DNA from: Pseudomaricurvus sp965656525
Lineage (GTDB): Bacteria > Pseudomonadota > Gammaproteobacteria > Pseudomonadales > Cellvibrionaceae
Length of the DNA stretch: 64,000 bases
Assembly: GCA_965656525.1 (NCBI GenBank)
Contig: CBFHKY010000012.1
Coordinates: 1-64,000 of the forward strand
Direction: 5' to 3'
Positions 24,243 to 34,400 of this stretch are shown one piece after another. The notes beneath the pieces were generated by a model. It searched no databases, was not told the DNA's origin, and was given only the letters and a program-made list of their open reading frames with translations. Numbering within the stretch: the stretch's first letter is position 1; each line of letters begins with the position of its first letter. The position numbers were made by a program, and so were the translations under genes.

Positions 24243-26402
24243 ATGTCGGAATCCTCGATTACCCCCCCTGAAAATCTCGAACAGGAAACATCCACAGAGA
24301 TTGAAATTGCAGACCCCAAGACGCCGATTCATATTGTCCCCCGTGAGCTCAGCTGGCTGTCATTCAATGAACGAGTACTGCAAGAAGCCGCCGACCCCAC
24401 TACTCCATTAATCGAACGCATGCGCTTTCTGGGGATATTCTCTAATAATATGGATGAATTCTTTCGTGTGCGGGTAGCCGACGTTCGCCGTCGCATTCTG
24501 TTTCCTCACTTGCCTACAGAGTGCTCGGATGAAGAGGTCAACGACAAGGACCTTCTGCAAGACATTCAAGAGAAAGTGGTCGTACTGAACAAACACTTTG
24601 ATAAAGTGTTTAAGCAGGTCAATAAAGAGCTAAAAGCCAACAACATTACCATTCTTAATGATCACACCCAGATGACGCCGGAGCAGTCCGACTGGATGCG
24701 AAGCTATTTCCGCCAAGAGGTATTGCCCCACATCTGCCCAATCCTGATCCACCGCGATATGGAACTGTCGGCCCAACTAAATGACGATGATTTTTATTTG
24801 GCGGTGGAAATGGATGGCCCTAACGGTCTGCAATACGCCGTCATTGAGGTGCCAACCAAAGACACCACTCGCTTTATTTTACTGCCGGACAAAAAGCGCA
24901 AGCATCAATTCATACTGCTCGATGATGCGATCAAACACTGTGTAGACATCATTTTTAGTTCCGCCTTCAGTTACGACAGCATTACCGCCTACTCCTTTAA
25001 GATGACCCGCGATGCCGAGTTGGATTTGACTGATGAAATCGAGCAAAGCCTACTGGATAAGTTGTCTAAGGGCTTGCGTCGTCGCCTTCAAGCCGAACCT
25101 GTGCGTTTGGTTTACGACCAAGATATGCCTGAGTCTTTGCAGTTGTTTTTAACCAAACGGCTCAAATTTACGTCTCATGATTCCCTGCTACCCGGTGGCC
25201 CCTATCGCAACTTTAGGGATTTTATTCGGTTTCCCGATATTGGCCCTGCAAAATTACAGCACAAATCGTTGCCCAGTATTCCTTCACAGGCTTTTGAAAA
25301 CAGCATTAACTCACTGGACGCCATTGCCCGCGAAGATATTCTGCTGCTCTACCCTTATCATTCCTTCAGTTATTTCACTGAGTTGTTACGGCAAGCAGCC
25401 TTTGATCCGAGAGTTAAACGCATCGCCATCAACATTTACCGCTTGGCAAAGAACTCCAAAGTATTGAATTCTTTGCTGGATGCAGCTCGCAACGGCAAGC
25501 AAGTGAATGTGGTCGTAGAATTGCGGGCGCGTTTTGACGAACAAAACAACATTGAGTTATCGCGTCAATTGCAAGCGGGCGGTATACGCGTATCGTTTGG
25601 CATTCCCAATTTAAAAATCCACTCCAAACTGTGTTTAATCGAACGACAAGAAGGCAGCGAGCTGAAGCGCTATGCCCATATCGGTACCGGCAATTTTCAC
25701 GAAGGCAACGCCAAAATTTACACCGATTTCAGTTTGTTTACCGCACACGAGGGTATCACCCACGAGGTGTCTCAGGTGTTTGATTTCATTAATCACACCT
25801 ACCGCCGCTTTGAGTTCGAACACTTAATTGTGTCGCCACTCAACAGTCGCGACCTTATGGAGGAGCTGATTAGAAACGAAATTCAGAACGCCGAGCAAGG
25901 CAAGCCTGCCTATATGCACATCAAAGTGAATAATCTCTGCGATAACGCCTCTGCTCGCCAACTGTGCTTGGCCGCACAATCCGGTGTTGAAGTGAAACTG
26001 ATCGTGCGCGGCATGTGTTCACTGCAAACCGGCGACAAAGGCATCAGTGATAATATCGAAGTGCGTAGCATAGTCGATCGCTTTCTAGAGCATGCGCGCA
26101 TTCTGATTTTTGCCAACGGCGGTGACCCAAAAGTATTTATCACCTCGGCTGATTTGATGAAGCGCAACATTGATCATCGCGTGGAGGTCGGCGTACCCAT
26201 TTACGATGCCCGTTTGCGCAAACAAATTATTGATATTTTTGATCTGCAAATGAAAGACAACTGCAAGGCCAGAATGATCGACAAAAAACAAAGTAACCCG
26301 TATGTTTCAGATGGGCGCAACCGAAAACGGCGATCTCAAATTGCCATACATCAATATCTGGGTAAAATTGAATCTATACCCAGAGAACCTGATCTCAATT
26401 AA
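24243..26402 (+). CDS. ppk: Polyphosphate kinase
   Basis: A 719-residue PPK1 that polymerises the gamma-phosphate of ATP into polyphosphate at the membrane. Its start region ELSWLSFNERVLQEA and FFRVRVADVRRRI are typical. The phospho-acceptor His lies in NLKIHSKLCLI near residue 458 and the second catalytic His in DRFLEHARILIF near 614. The phosphate-contacting block YAHIGTGNFHEGNAKIYTDF is intact. ATG at 24243 has GGAG six bases upstream. It forms an operon with ppx 28 bases later and is probably PhoB-controlled. Confidence 0.96.
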   Translation: MSESSITPPENLEQETSTEIEIADPKTPIHIVPRELSWLSFNERVLQEAADPTTPLIERMRFLGIFSNNMDEFFRVRVADVRRRILFPHLPTECSDEEVNDKDLLQDIQEKVVVLNKHFDKVFKQVNKELKANNITILNDHTQMTPEQSDWMRSYFRQEVLPHICPILIHRDMELSAQLNDDDFYLAVEMDGPNGLQYAVIEVPTKDTTRFILLPDKKRKHQFILLDDAIKHCVDIIFSSAFSYDSITAYSFKMTRDAELDLTDEIEQSLLDKLSKGLRRRLQAEPVRLVYDQDMPESLQLFLTKRLKFTSHDSLLPGGPYRNFRDFIRFPDIGPAKLQHKSLPSIPSQAFENSINSLDAIAREDILLLYPYHSFSYFTELLRQAAFDPRVKRIAINIYRLAKNSKVLNSLLDAARNGKQVNVVVELRARFDEQNNIELSRQLQAGGIRVSFGIPNLKIHSKLCLIERQEGSELKRYAHIGTGNFHEGNAKIYTDFSLFTAHEGITHEVSQVFDFINHTYRRFEFEHLIVSPLNSRDLMEELIRNEIQNAEQGKPAYMHIKVNNLCDNASARQLCLAAQSGVEVKLIVRGMCSLQTGDKGISDNIEVRSIVDRFLEHARILIFANGGDPKVFITSADLMKRNIDHRVEVGVPIYDARLRKQIIDIFDLQMKDNCKARMIDKKQSNPYVSDGRNRKRRSQIAIHQYLGKIESIPREPDLN

Positions 26403-26429
26403 AAGATCACTTGGAGTACAGGATAACCT

Positions 26430-28001
26430 GTGTCAAATCATGACGTTACATCCCGTTCAGACAAACAAGTCAGCAACGTAGCCACAGCAATTGATACCAC
26501 TCAGCGTGTCGCTGTGTTGGATTTGGGCTCTAACAGCTTCCACCTGACGCTGGCGGAAGTTGGCCCTCAGGGGATCAAAACCTATCACCGCGACAAACAT
26601 AAAGTGCGCTTGGCAGCAGGCCTGAACGAGGATGGCCTGCTGGACCAGGCGGCCATCGACAGAGCACTGCATACGTTAGATCTTTTCGGCCAAATTCTGG
26701 ACGATTTTAAGCCCGATGTTGTAAAAGCTGTGGCCACCTATACCTTCCGCGCGGCGAAAAATATTCAAGAACTGATCATTCCCGCTCGAAAAGTCTTGCC
26801 CTACCCCATCGAGGTCATCCCCGGCATTGAAGAAGCCCGCTTGATTTACCAAGGTGTTGCCCACAATCAATACCGCAGTGGGCGCTGCTTGGTGGTCGAT
26901 ATTGGTGGTGGCAGCACTGAACTGATCATCGGAGAACAACTCATACCTCTGCGATTGCACAGTTGCAATATGGGCTGTGTCAGCTTCGCCGAACTCTTTT
27001 TTCAAAATGGTGCTATCACTCAGGGCGCCTTCGCTAAGGCGATCGTTTACGCTGAACAAGAACTGGAATCACTTCGCACTCGCTATCTAGCAACAGGATG
27101 GCAAACGGCTATCGGCTCATCGGGAACCATTAAAGCCCTGAGTCAGGCCGCTGTTAGCCTGAAACTCTCGGACGGCACACTGACCTTGCCAGTACTGCAG
27201 GCGCTGCGAGACCGACTGGTTCAAGCTAGCAACGTCGACAATATCGATATTCCCGACTTAGCAGAAGATCGCAAAGGTGTCATCTGTAGTGGCCTGGCAG
27301 TGCTGTTAGCCGTGTTCGAATTTTTAGACGTGAATCAGATGACCTACAGCGACAGTGCTCTGCGCGAAGGGGTTTTGGTCGAAACCCAAGAACGCTTACT
27401 GTTGCATCATGATAACCGCCACCAAACCGTACAATTACTGGCCACCCGCTTCAGTTGTGATCAGGATCATGCTGGGAAAGTTCGTCAAACCGCTCTCGAT
27501 CTATTTGATGCCGTTTGTGACGCCTGGCAACTGGAAGGCAATCATGATTATCGTAATCTGCTCGACTGGGCCTGCCAGCTTCATGAAATAGGACACCAGG
27601 TCAATCACCTTGCCTGCCACAAACACGCCGCCTACATCATTACTCACTCAAACCTTGCTGGGTTCGATCAGGAACAGCAGGCCATTTTAGCGTTTCTGTT
27701 GTTGTCACAACGCAAATCGTTAAAGCTCTCTCAGGCTCCTGAGCTTAAAAATCTTAGCTTGCAGAAAACACTGCTTATAGCTTTGTTGCTGCGTTTAGCG
27801 GTACGCTTGAACCAATTTCGTCAAAGTGAAGCGCTGCACAGCTATTCGGTGTTCACCCCAGACGAAAACAGCCTTGAATTGCATTTTCAACCACAATGGA
27901 AGGCGCGAGAGGCGCTTTTCTTAGCGGATTTAAAACTTGAACAAGCACAGTTTAAACCGTTGAATATCTGCTTGGATTTTCACTTTTTGCAAGACGGCTA
28001 G
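26430..28001 (+). CDS. ppx: Exopolyphosphatase
   Basis: A 523-residue enzyme of the Ppx/GppA actin-like ATPase fold that hydrolyses polyphosphate from the end, or cleaves pppGpp. It has VLDLGSNSFHLTLAEV at the N-terminus and the second phosphate loop VVDIGGGSTELIIGE. The C-terminal HD-like region (LLDWACQLHEIGHQVNH) is the Ppx extension, which favours exopolyphosphatase over short GppA forms. The start is GTG at 26430. Coupling to ppk sets cellular polyphosphate turnover. Confidence 0.94.
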   Translation: MSNHDVTSRSDKQVSNVATAIDTTQRVAVLDLGSNSFHLTLAEVGPQGIKTYHRDKHKVRLAAGLNEDGLLDQAAIDRALHTLDLFGQILDDFKPDVVKAVATYTFRAAKNIQELIIPARKVLPYPIEVIPGIEEARLIYQGVAHNQYRSGRCLVVDIGGGSTELIIGEQLIPLRLHSCNMGCVSFAELFFQNGAITQGAFAKAIVYAEQELESLRTRYLATGWQTAIGSSGTIKALSQAAVSLKLSDGTLTLPVLQALRDRLVQASNVDNIDIPDLAEDRKGVICSGLAVLLAVFEFLDVNQMTYSDSALREGVLVETQERLLLHHDNRHQTVQLLATRFSCDQDHAGKVRQTALDLFDAVCDAWQLEGNHDYRNLLDWACQLHEIGHQVNHLACHKHAAYIITHSNLAGFDQEQQAILAFLLLSQRKSLKLSQAPELKNLSLQKTLLIALLLRLAVRLNQFRQSEALHSYSVFTPDENSLELHFQPQWKAREALFLADLKLEQAQFKPLNICLDFHFLQDG

Positions 28002-28036
28002 TACGTTCAATATCACAAGACACTCATAGGGCGGCC

Positions 28037-29599
28037 ATGGATTTTATTTGGATATTATGTGCATTTATCTGTGGCCTCGGAGCCAGACTGATATCGCTGC
28101 CGCCCATGGTTGGCTTTTTGCTGGCAGGTTTTGCATTGAATTTTTTGGGAGTAGAGCCTGCCGCCAGCCTAGAGTCCTTGGCCAATTTAGGCATCACATT
28201 GATGCTATTCACCATTGGTCTAAAGCTCAATGTAAGAGATTTACTGGCCTCTGAAATTTGGCTCGGAGCCTCCGCCGCCATGGGCGTATGGATGCTACTT
28301 TCCATGGGCCTACTGCTGTCGGCCGGCGCACTATCACTGGGTATATTCAGTCAACTTGATGTTTCCTCGGCGGCTCTAATTGCGTTTGCCAGTAGCTTTT
28401 CCAGTACGGTTTGTGTGGTTAAGCTATTGGAAGACAATGGTGAAATGAAGACCCGCCACGGGCGCTTGGCCATCGGTATCTTGATCATGCAGGACATCGC
28501 CGCCGTCCTGTTTTTAGTGTTTGCCACTGGCGAAGTACCTTCTCTTTGGTCGCCTTTATTACTGCTGCTGATCCCCGCTAAACCACTGTTTGATCGAATG
28601 CTCGCACGCTCTGGCCACGGTGAATTGCTACCGCTGACCGGCTTTTTCCTCGCCCTAGGGGGCTATGAGCTGTTTTCGCTGTTCAATATCAAAGGCGATT
28701 TGGGCGCATTACTGATTGGCATGTTATTGAGTAATGGCAGTAAAGCTACGGAGCTGGCTAAATCGTTACTGAACTTCAAAGATATTTTTCTGATTGGCTT
28801 CTTCCTAAGCATTGGTTTTACCGCTCTGCCTTCTTGGGACATGCTGGGTGTTGCCCTGTTGCTCTCACTGATGCTGGGCATTAAATACTTTGCGTTTCTT
28901 CTGCTACTAACGGGACTGCGCCTGCGGGTACGTACCGCCTATTTAACCTCCATGGCGCTCACCAACTTCAGTGAATTCGGCTTAATCGTTGCCGCTTTAA
29001 GCGTCGAACAAGGCCTGCTGAATAAAGAGTGGTTAGTGATTCTTGCACTGGCGGTCTCTATTTCTTTTGTTATTACCAGTATCTCGTATCGCCATGCTCA
29101 CAACCTATACAGCCGCTTTAAACACCGCTTCAAAACCTACGAACGCGACAAGCGCCTACCACGTGACATTTATCCTCATCCTGAAGGCATTGAAATTCTG
29201 GTGATTGGTTTAGGCCGTGTAGGCAAAGGGGCCTATCAAGCATTGCACCACCAAATGGGAGATCAAGTGTGGGGAATGGACGCGGACAAAACCCGAGTGC
29301 AAAAACTGCAAGACCAAGACATGCACGTCTTTTTTGGCGACGGTGAAGATGCGGATTTTTGGGAAGGTTTCGATACGCGTCCCATCAAACTGATTTTGCT
29401 GGCACTGCCAGCCATCGACGACGCCACTAACATCACTCGGCAACTGCAAATGGTGAATTATCAAGGCCAAATTGCAGCGATTGCACGCTATGAGGATCAA
29501 CGTTTGCAACTGCTGAACTCGGGTATCGACAAAGTGTTCAATTTTTATCAAGAAGCCGGGATGGGCTTTGCTGAAGAAAGCTTGGCCATGATTCGCTAA
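28037..29599 (+). CDS. Kef-type potassium/proton antiporter (CPA2) with TrkA-N domain
   Basis: A 520-residue membrane protein. About twelve helices cover residues 1-355 with typical CPA2 pieces PPMVGFLLAGFALNFLGV, LGITLMLFTIGLKL and ASSFSSTVCVVKLLEDNGE. From about residue 384 a RCK/TrkA-N nucleotide-binding domain starts with EILVIGLGRVGKGAYQAL. It resembles YbaL/KefB-like exchangers with a short C-terminus lacking an obvious RCK-C lobe. It probably exports potassium in exchange for protons, gated by nucleotide. It follows ppx by 35 bases. Confidence 0.88.
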   Translation: MDFIWILCAFICGLGARLISLPPMVGFLLAGFALNFLGVEPAASLESLANLGITLMLFTIGLKLNVRDLLASEIWLGASAAMGVWMLLSMGLLLSAGALSLGIFSQLDVSSAALIAFASSFSSTVCVVKLLEDNGEMKTRHGRLAIGILIMQDIAAVLFLVFATGEVPSLWSPLLLLLIPAKPLFDRMLARSGHGELLPLTGFFLALGGYELFSLFNIKGDLGALLIGMLLSNGSKATELAKSLLNFKDIFLIGFFLSIGFTALPSWDMLGVALLLSLMLGIKYFAFLLLLTGLRLRVRTAYLTSMALTNFSEFGLIVAALSVEQGLLNKEWLVILALAVSISFVITSISYRHAHNLYSRFKHRFKTYERDKRLPRDIYPHPEGIEILVIGLGRVGKGAYQALHHQMGDQVWGMDADKTRVQKLQDQDMHVFFGDGEDADFWEGFDTRPIKLILLALPAIDDATNITRQLQMVNYQGQIAAIARYEDQRLQLLNSGIDKVFNFYQEAGMGFAEESLAMIR

Positions 29600-29637
29600 A
29601 CCAACAGCAATGTAACAGCCGCCATAAATGCTGACGT

Positions 29638-30591
29638 TTATACCTTGACTTGGTTCACCGGCTGTCCAGACAAAAAGGCCACCACATTACTCACGGCTAT
29701 GGCCATTAAGCGCTCACGGGCTTCGTGTGTGGCCCAGGCCACATGGGGAGTAATACGACAATTGGGCAGCCCCAACAATGGGTGATCCGCTGCAGGGGGC
29801 TCGGCAGAAAGAACATCCAATGCAGCACTCCCGATCCAATTTTGAACAAGCGCTGTTCGCAAGTCCGCCTCATTCACCAAACCACCACGAGCCGTATTAA
29901 TCAATAATGCACCGGCTTTCATCAGGCTCAAAAAGCGCTTATCCACCATCCCTGCATTGTGATCGGACAACGGGCAGTGCAAGCTAACGACATCGCTGGT
30001 GGGTAGCAGCTCATCCAAAGGCGCATAACGGCAGCCGCTCGGCAACGCCAAACGTGGTGTCCGGGTATGAACCAACACCTGCATACCGAATGCACCAGCC
30101 AAGGTAGCCACTCGCGAGCCAATTTCACCATAACCAATAATACCCAGCGTCTTGCCGGATAGCTCAGTCAGAGGCTGTTGGTAATAACAAAAATCCACAC
30201 TGCGCGGCCAGAACTCGGCCGAAGTGCTGGCGTAATCCTGCAACGGCTGCGCCCAATTCAGTATCTGCGTTAACACAAATTGCGCCACCGAATCGGTGCC
30301 GTATGCAGGAATGTTCGTGACGACCACTCCCTGGTCAAAGGCGGCTGATACATCGACCACGTTATACCCTGTCGCCAGCACCCCTAAATAGCGCAACCGA
30401 GGCAATTGCTTGAGTACAACGGCATCAAAAACGACCTTGTTTGTCAGCACGATGTCCGCCTCACGACAACGCGAAATGACGTCTTCGGGGGCGCTGCGAT
30501 CATACACTCTGCAATCCCCCAGACGATCGAGAGACGACCAGTTTAAGTCCCCAGGGTTTAAGGTGTAACCATCGACAACAACAATCTTCAT
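29638..30591 (-). CDS. D-2-hydroxyacid dehydrogenase (glycerate dehydrogenase-like)
   Basis: A 317-residue NAD(P)-dependent reductase of the D-isomer hydroxyacid family. The Rossmann motif is LGIIGYGEIGSRVA, and the catalytic Arg, Glu and His are in INTARGGLVNEADL, the following helix and PHVAWATHEAR. The overall look matches glycerate dehydrogenase/hydroxypyruvate reductase, which would fit the nearby glyA in serine-glycine metabolism, but glyoxylate or other hydroxyacids are possible. It lies 36 bases downstream of the YtoQ-like gene and is probably cotranscribed with it. Confidence 0.85.
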   Translation of the reverse strand: MKIVVVDGYTLNPGDLNWSSLDRLGDCRVYDRSAPEDVISRCREADIVLTNKVVFDAVVLKQLPRLRYLGVLATGYNVVDVSAAFDQGVVVTNIPAYGTDSVAQFVLTQILNWAQPLQDYASTSAEFWPRSVDFCYYQQPLTELSGKTLGIIGYGEIGSRVATLAGAFGMQVLVHTRTPRLALPSGCRYAPLDELLPTSDVVSLHCPLSDHNAGMVDKRFLSLMKAGALLINTARGGLVNEADLRTALVQNWIGSAALDVLSAEPPAADHPLLGLPNCRITPHVAWATHEARERLMAIAVSNVVAFLSGQPVNQVKV

Positions 30592-30626
30592 GGTTTCAGT
30601 ATCTATGGTAGGTTAAAGGTTTATCA

Positions 30627-31067
30627 TTATCGGCTAGTCACGTATTTCAGTACTTCTACCACTTGTTCAGGAGTTTTTGCCCAAGCCATAGAGTCAGCAT
30701 CGACTTCCTTCAAAGGGTGAATGATGTTTTCACCATGTAAAGTGATGTAGGGCTTACCAAGCGCCGCACAGTAACCCGCATCAAAGGCCGCATTCCACTG
30801 TTTGTATTTATCACCAAAGCGAATCACTGCCACATCACAATGCTCAATCAAAGTTTTCGTACGGATACCATTAACCTTGGCCGACTGGTGATCGCGCCAA
30901 AAAGACTTTTCTTCTACGCCCAACACATCACCCGCAGCATCGCTGCTGTCATGATCGGTAACGGCTGATGAAAATGTCACGGCTAGATTGTGCTCTCGAC
31001 AACCCGCCATGATCTGATCTCGCCAATCGGTGTGAATCTCACCTGACAAATACACATTCCACTGCAT
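30627..31067 (-). CDS. YtoQ family protein
   Basis: A 146-residue soluble protein resembling the YtoQ family, related by fold to nucleoside 2-deoxyribosyltransferases. Characteristic stretches are WNVYLSGEIHTDWRDQI, SSAVTDHDSSDA, CDVAVIRFGDKYKQWNAAFD and ALGKPYITLHGE. Its reaction is not known. I chose the ATG at 31067 because GAGG stands five bases upstream and the family starts there; the frame extends 19 codons further into the glyA terminator. Confidence 0.82.
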   Translation of the reverse strand: MQWNVYLSGEIHTDWRDQIMAGCREHNLAVTFSSAVTDHDSSDAAGDVLGVEEKSFWRDHQSAKVNGIRTKTLIEHCDVAVIRFGDKYKQWNAAFDAGYCAALGKPYITLHGENIIHPLKEVDADSMAWAKTPEQVVEVLKYVTSR

Positions 31068-31117
31068 AGCCACCTCTGCTTTCAATTTTCTAAACCGTAC
31101 ATAAACGCACTCATTTA

Positions 31118-31156
31118 GCGACAAAAAAGCCGAGCTGAGCTCGGCTTTTTTGTCGC
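31118..31156 (-). terminator. Terminator after glyA
   Basis: A 19-bp perfect inverted repeat: GCGACAAAAAAGCCGAGCT (31118-31136), one central G, and its exact complement (31138-31156), including a six-T run. It is symmetric, so it can work on both strands. Confidence 0.92.
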
Positions 31157-31218
31157 AGGATATTCACGACGGAATGGTAACGCTCACGCTTAAACCATAC
31201 CCGTCGTGCAAGCCGCCA

Positions 31219-32364
31219 TTAATCGGCGTACACAGGGAAGCGCTGACACAGCTCCAAGACCTTAGCTTTGACTTCGGCAATCATTTGCTCCGATGTGCCT
31301 TGCTCTAAGCTTTCCAATACATCACACATCCAATGAGTCAGCTGAACGCACTCCGCCTCACCAAAGCCACGGGTGGTAATTGCTGGAGTACCCACACGCA
31401 GACCGGAAGTAACAAAAGGTGAACGTGGATCATTAGGCACGGCATTCTTGTTAACGGTAATATTGGCAGCGCCCAAGGCGGCATCTGCATCTTTACCAGA
31501 GTATTCTTTGCCGATCAGATCCACCAGCATAAGGTGATTTTCTGTGCCACCCGAAACAATCTTCAAATCGCGCTCAATAAAGGTTGCGGCCATGGCCTTA
31601 GCGTTCACAACCACTTGCTTTTGATACTCTTTGAAGTCATCGGTCATGGCTTCTTTAAAAGCAACAGCCTTTGCCGCGATCACATGCATTAATGGACCAC
31701 CCTGACCACCGGGAAATACCGCAGAGTTCAGTTTTTTGCCAATATCTTCACTGGCTTTAGCCAAGATCAAACCACCCCGTGGGCCGCGCAGTGTTTTGTG
31801 AGTGGTAGTAGTAACCACATCCGCAAAGGGTACCGGGTTGGGGTATATGCCTGCGGCAACCAAACCTGCAACATGGGCCATGTCTACCAGTAAGTAAGCA
31901 CCCACCNNNNNNNNNNNNNNNNNNNNNNNNNNNNNNNNNNNNNNNNNNNNNNNNNNNNNNNNNNNNNNNNNNNNNNNNNNNNNNNNNNNNNNNNNNNNNN
32001 NNNNACTCATACCCAAAATGGTATCGCCAGGGGCACACAAAGCGGCGTATACGGCTGTATTCGCTTGCGAACCAGAGTGTGGCTGGACGTTGGCGTAATC
32101 GGCACCAAATAAGGTTTTAGCTCGCTCTATTGCCAGCTCTTCCGCTTTATCGACGTACTCACAGCCACCGTAATAACGCTTACCGGGGTAACCCTCTGCG
32201 TATTTATTCGTAAGCTTCGTGCCTTGAGCTACCATTACCATAGGGCTGGTGTAGTTTTCGGAAGCAATTAGCTCGATGTGCTCTTCCTGACGGCGCTCTT
32301 CCTGCTCAATGGCAGTCCAAAGCTCTGGATCATAGGCTTCGATGGTCAGTGATTTATCAAACAT
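31219..32364 (-). CDS. glyA: Serine hydroxymethyltransferase (interrupted by assembly gap)
   Basis: A PLP enzyme interconverting serine and glycine with tetrahydrofolate. It has EEHIELIASENYTSP, YPGKRYYGGCEYVD, VQPHSGSQANTAVY, the PLP lysine in VVTTTTHKTLRGPRGG, and FVTSGLRVGTPAITTRGFGE. A run of 98 N lies between GDTILGMS and VGAYLLVDMAHVAG. By comparison with E. coli GlyA about 70 residues (about 210 bases) should be there, so the gap is under-sized. The ATG is at 32364. Confidence 0.96.
   Translation of the reverse strand: MFDKSLTIEAYDPELWTAIEQEERRQEEHIELIASENYTSPMVMVAQGTKLTNKYAEGYPGKRYYGGCEYVDKAEELAIERAKTLFGADYANVQPHSGSQANTAVYAALCAPGDTILGMSXXXXXXXXXXXXXXXXXXXXXXXXXXXXXXXXXVGAYLLVDMAHVAGLVAAGIYPNPVPFADVVTTTTHKTLRGPRGGLILAKASEDIGKKLNSAVFPGGQGGPLMHVIAAKAVAFKEAMTDDFKEYQKQVVVNAKAMAATFIERDLKIVSGGTENHLMLVDLIGKEYSGKDADAALGAANITVNKNAVPNDPRSPFVTSGLRVGTPAITTRGFGEAECVQLTHWMCDVLESLEQGTSEQMIAEVKAKVLELCQRFPVYAD
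31907..32004. other. Assembly gap (98 N) inside glyA
   Basis: Unknown bases. Comparison with known GlyA indicates that roughly 210 bases are really missing, so downstream coordinates are shifted relative to the true chromosome. Confidence 0.98.
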
Positions 32365-32605
32365 GGTTTAAACCTGCTGTCGGCTCAGTGATTAAAGAAA
32401 TAAGGGCGCGAATTGTACACTATTCACTCGTAAATTCGCACACACATTATAGGTTTTTCCTATACTCAAGAATAAGTACGGGTCATTGGGCAAAAAAATT
32501 CAACATTTAGCTCTCGGGGCCGATAGCACCACCCTAATGCAACAACTGGCCAGCATCTCTTTGTTTGCCATGGCTAAACAATTGCCGGTAAAGGTAAATA
32601 TCATT

Positions 32606-34228
32606 ATGAAAAGCTTAAAACTAAAACTGTCGTTACCGCTCATCGCTCTATTGGTGATGGTATTGGCTGTGGGGTATTTCAATAGCCGCACGCTCAGCCA
32701 GCTATCTGCGAGTTTGGATACGGCTTCGTACGAATTCATTCCCTCTTTGGATGCTATTTTACAGGCTGATCGAGATCTTTATCAGGCACACTTGGCGCAA
32801 CTGCAATACATATCCTCAACCTCGCCGTCGCAGCGTCGAGAGGCAAAAGAAAGCTTTGCAGAAAACCTACAGCAAGCTAAAGATCGAATGGCCAAGGCAA
32901 TTGCTCAGGTTGAGAAGTATTTTGATTTAGGCATCAACACTCGAGCTCTGGAGCAAGCTTTTGACACATGGGAGGCCAGCACAAATCGAACGTTTTCTAT
33001 GGCTGATGTGGCCAATGAGCAAGGTGCTCTCTCTGTCGCGACCAAGGAAGGTAAAGTTCAATTCGAAGAGTTACGTAAGTTTTACGACATAGCGGGCGAA
33101 AACCTACAAACACAAATTCATCAGTTCAATGAGATCAGTGACGGCGAAGTCGCCACCGCGACCACAGTATCCAATACCGTGTCTATTTTGCTCATCGCGC
33201 TAACGGTCGCCTTTGTATACTTCTTCCCTAAAGTATTAGTAAACCGCATCAACTCCTTACACCAGCGGATCCAACAAATTGCAGCCGGAAATGGCGATTT
33301 GACACAAACCATCACCGTAGAGTCAGAGGATGAACTGGGTCAAATGGCCGTCACATTCAATGAATTTCTCGATAATTTGCGCAACCTTGTGATATCCCTA
33401 AAACTTCAGGCGGAAGAAATTACCGGAGCTACTCAGACTCTAGAAACCTCTTCAAAAGAATCCACCAGTGTCAGCCATCATCAGGTGAAATTGGCCGATA
33501 TGATTGCCACCGCGGTGCATGAAATGAATACCGCGACAAGAGAAATTGCTGAATCTGCTCAAAACACTTCCAGCCAAGTGGATGAGATTAGTCAACTGAC
33601 CAAATCCGGCACCGACGCGGCTGCGAAATCAGCTGCACAAATGGATACGATGAGCGGGGTGATTAATAACGCCACCACGTTATCAAACAGCCTAAAAGAC
33701 GACTCCCAGAGCATTGCCTCTGTGATTGATGTGATTCGCGGTATCGCCGAGCAGACCAACCTACTGGCACTGAATGCCGCCATTGAAGCCGCTCGTGCCG
33801 GCGAGCAAGGTCGTGGCTTTGCCGTCGTTGCCGATGAGGTTCGTACTCTCGCCACACGCACGCAGCAGTCCACAGATGAAATCAACTCCATGATTGAAAA
33901 ACTGCAGCAGGGTGTTGTGCGCGTAGTAGAAGCCATTGGTGACGGCCAGAAAAATATGGAAGCTACGCTGACCACAACCGCGGAAACTCAAGCGGCTCTA
34001 AAACACATTAGCCAAACCGTAGACCAAGTGAATATGATGGCCCTACAAACTGCTGCCGCGACCGAAGAACAAACCCAAGTAGCCGACGAGGTTAACAACA
34101 ATCTGCTAGACCTGAAAAACGCATCTGACAATGTGGACAATCTGATTCAGTCCAACCGCGATGTGGCCAAAACGTTGAGTCGTGGTGCTGTACAGCTGTC
34201 TGAACGCGTAGGCAATTTCAAAACCTAA
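32606..34228 (+). CDS. Methyl-accepting chemotaxis protein
   Basis: A chemoreceptor of about 540 residues. The first helix spans about residues 8-27, a periplasmic four-helix-bundle-like domain runs to about 190, and the second helix is ILLIALTVAFVYFFPKVLV (about 193-212). A HAMP domain follows (LHQRIQQIAAGNGDLTQTI). The signalling domain has the hairpin tip GIAEQTNLLALNAAIEAARA near residue 380. The ligand is unknown. No C-terminal CheR-binding pentapeptide is visible. I chose the ATG at 32606, where the signal anchor starts; the frame is open 40 codons further upstream. A terminator follows. Confidence 0.93.
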   Translation: MKSLKLKLSLPLIALLVMVLAVGYFNSRTLSQLSASLDTASYEFIPSLDAILQADRDLYQAHLAQLQYISSTSPSQRREAKESFAENLQQAKDRMAKAIAQVEKYFDLGINTRALEQAFDTWEASTNRTFSMADVANEQGALSVATKEGKVQFEELRKFYDIAGENLQTQIHQFNEISDGEVATATTVSNTVSILLIALTVAFVYFFPKVLVNRINSLHQRIQQIAAGNGDLTQTITVESEDELGQMAVTFNEFLDNLRNLVISLKLQAEEITGATQTLETSSKESTSVSHHQVKLADMIATAVHEMNTATREIAESAQNTSSQVDEISQLTKSGTDAAAKSAAQMDTMSGVINNATTLSNSLKDDSQSIASVIDVIRGIAEQTNLLALNAAIEAARAGEQGRGFAVVADEVRTLATRTQQSTDEINSMIEKLQQGVVRVVEAIGDGQKNMEATLTTTAETQAALKHISQTVDQVNMMALQTAAATEEQTQVADEVNNNLLDLKNASDNVDNLIQSNRDVAKTLSRGAVQLSERVGNFKT

Positions 34229-34277
34229 ATACTTTTATGCACACAAAAGCCGGTGCAGCAATACATCCACAAAAATA

Positions 34278-34308
34278 AAAAAAGGCGAGCCCTAAGCTCG
34301 CCTTTTTT
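34278..34308 (+). terminator. Intrinsic terminator after the chemoreceptor gene
   Basis: AAAAAAGGCGAGC (34278-34290), loop CCTAA, GCTCGCC (34296-34302) and six T. It can also work in reverse for the convergent mmsB. Confidence 0.92.
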
Positions 34309-34400
34309 GTGCCTTGAAGCCGTGTTTTAACATTCTAAGACATCCAACTGTAAAGCATCACGTTAATACTTTACCTTAGCAACCACTCTCACACGGTGCT

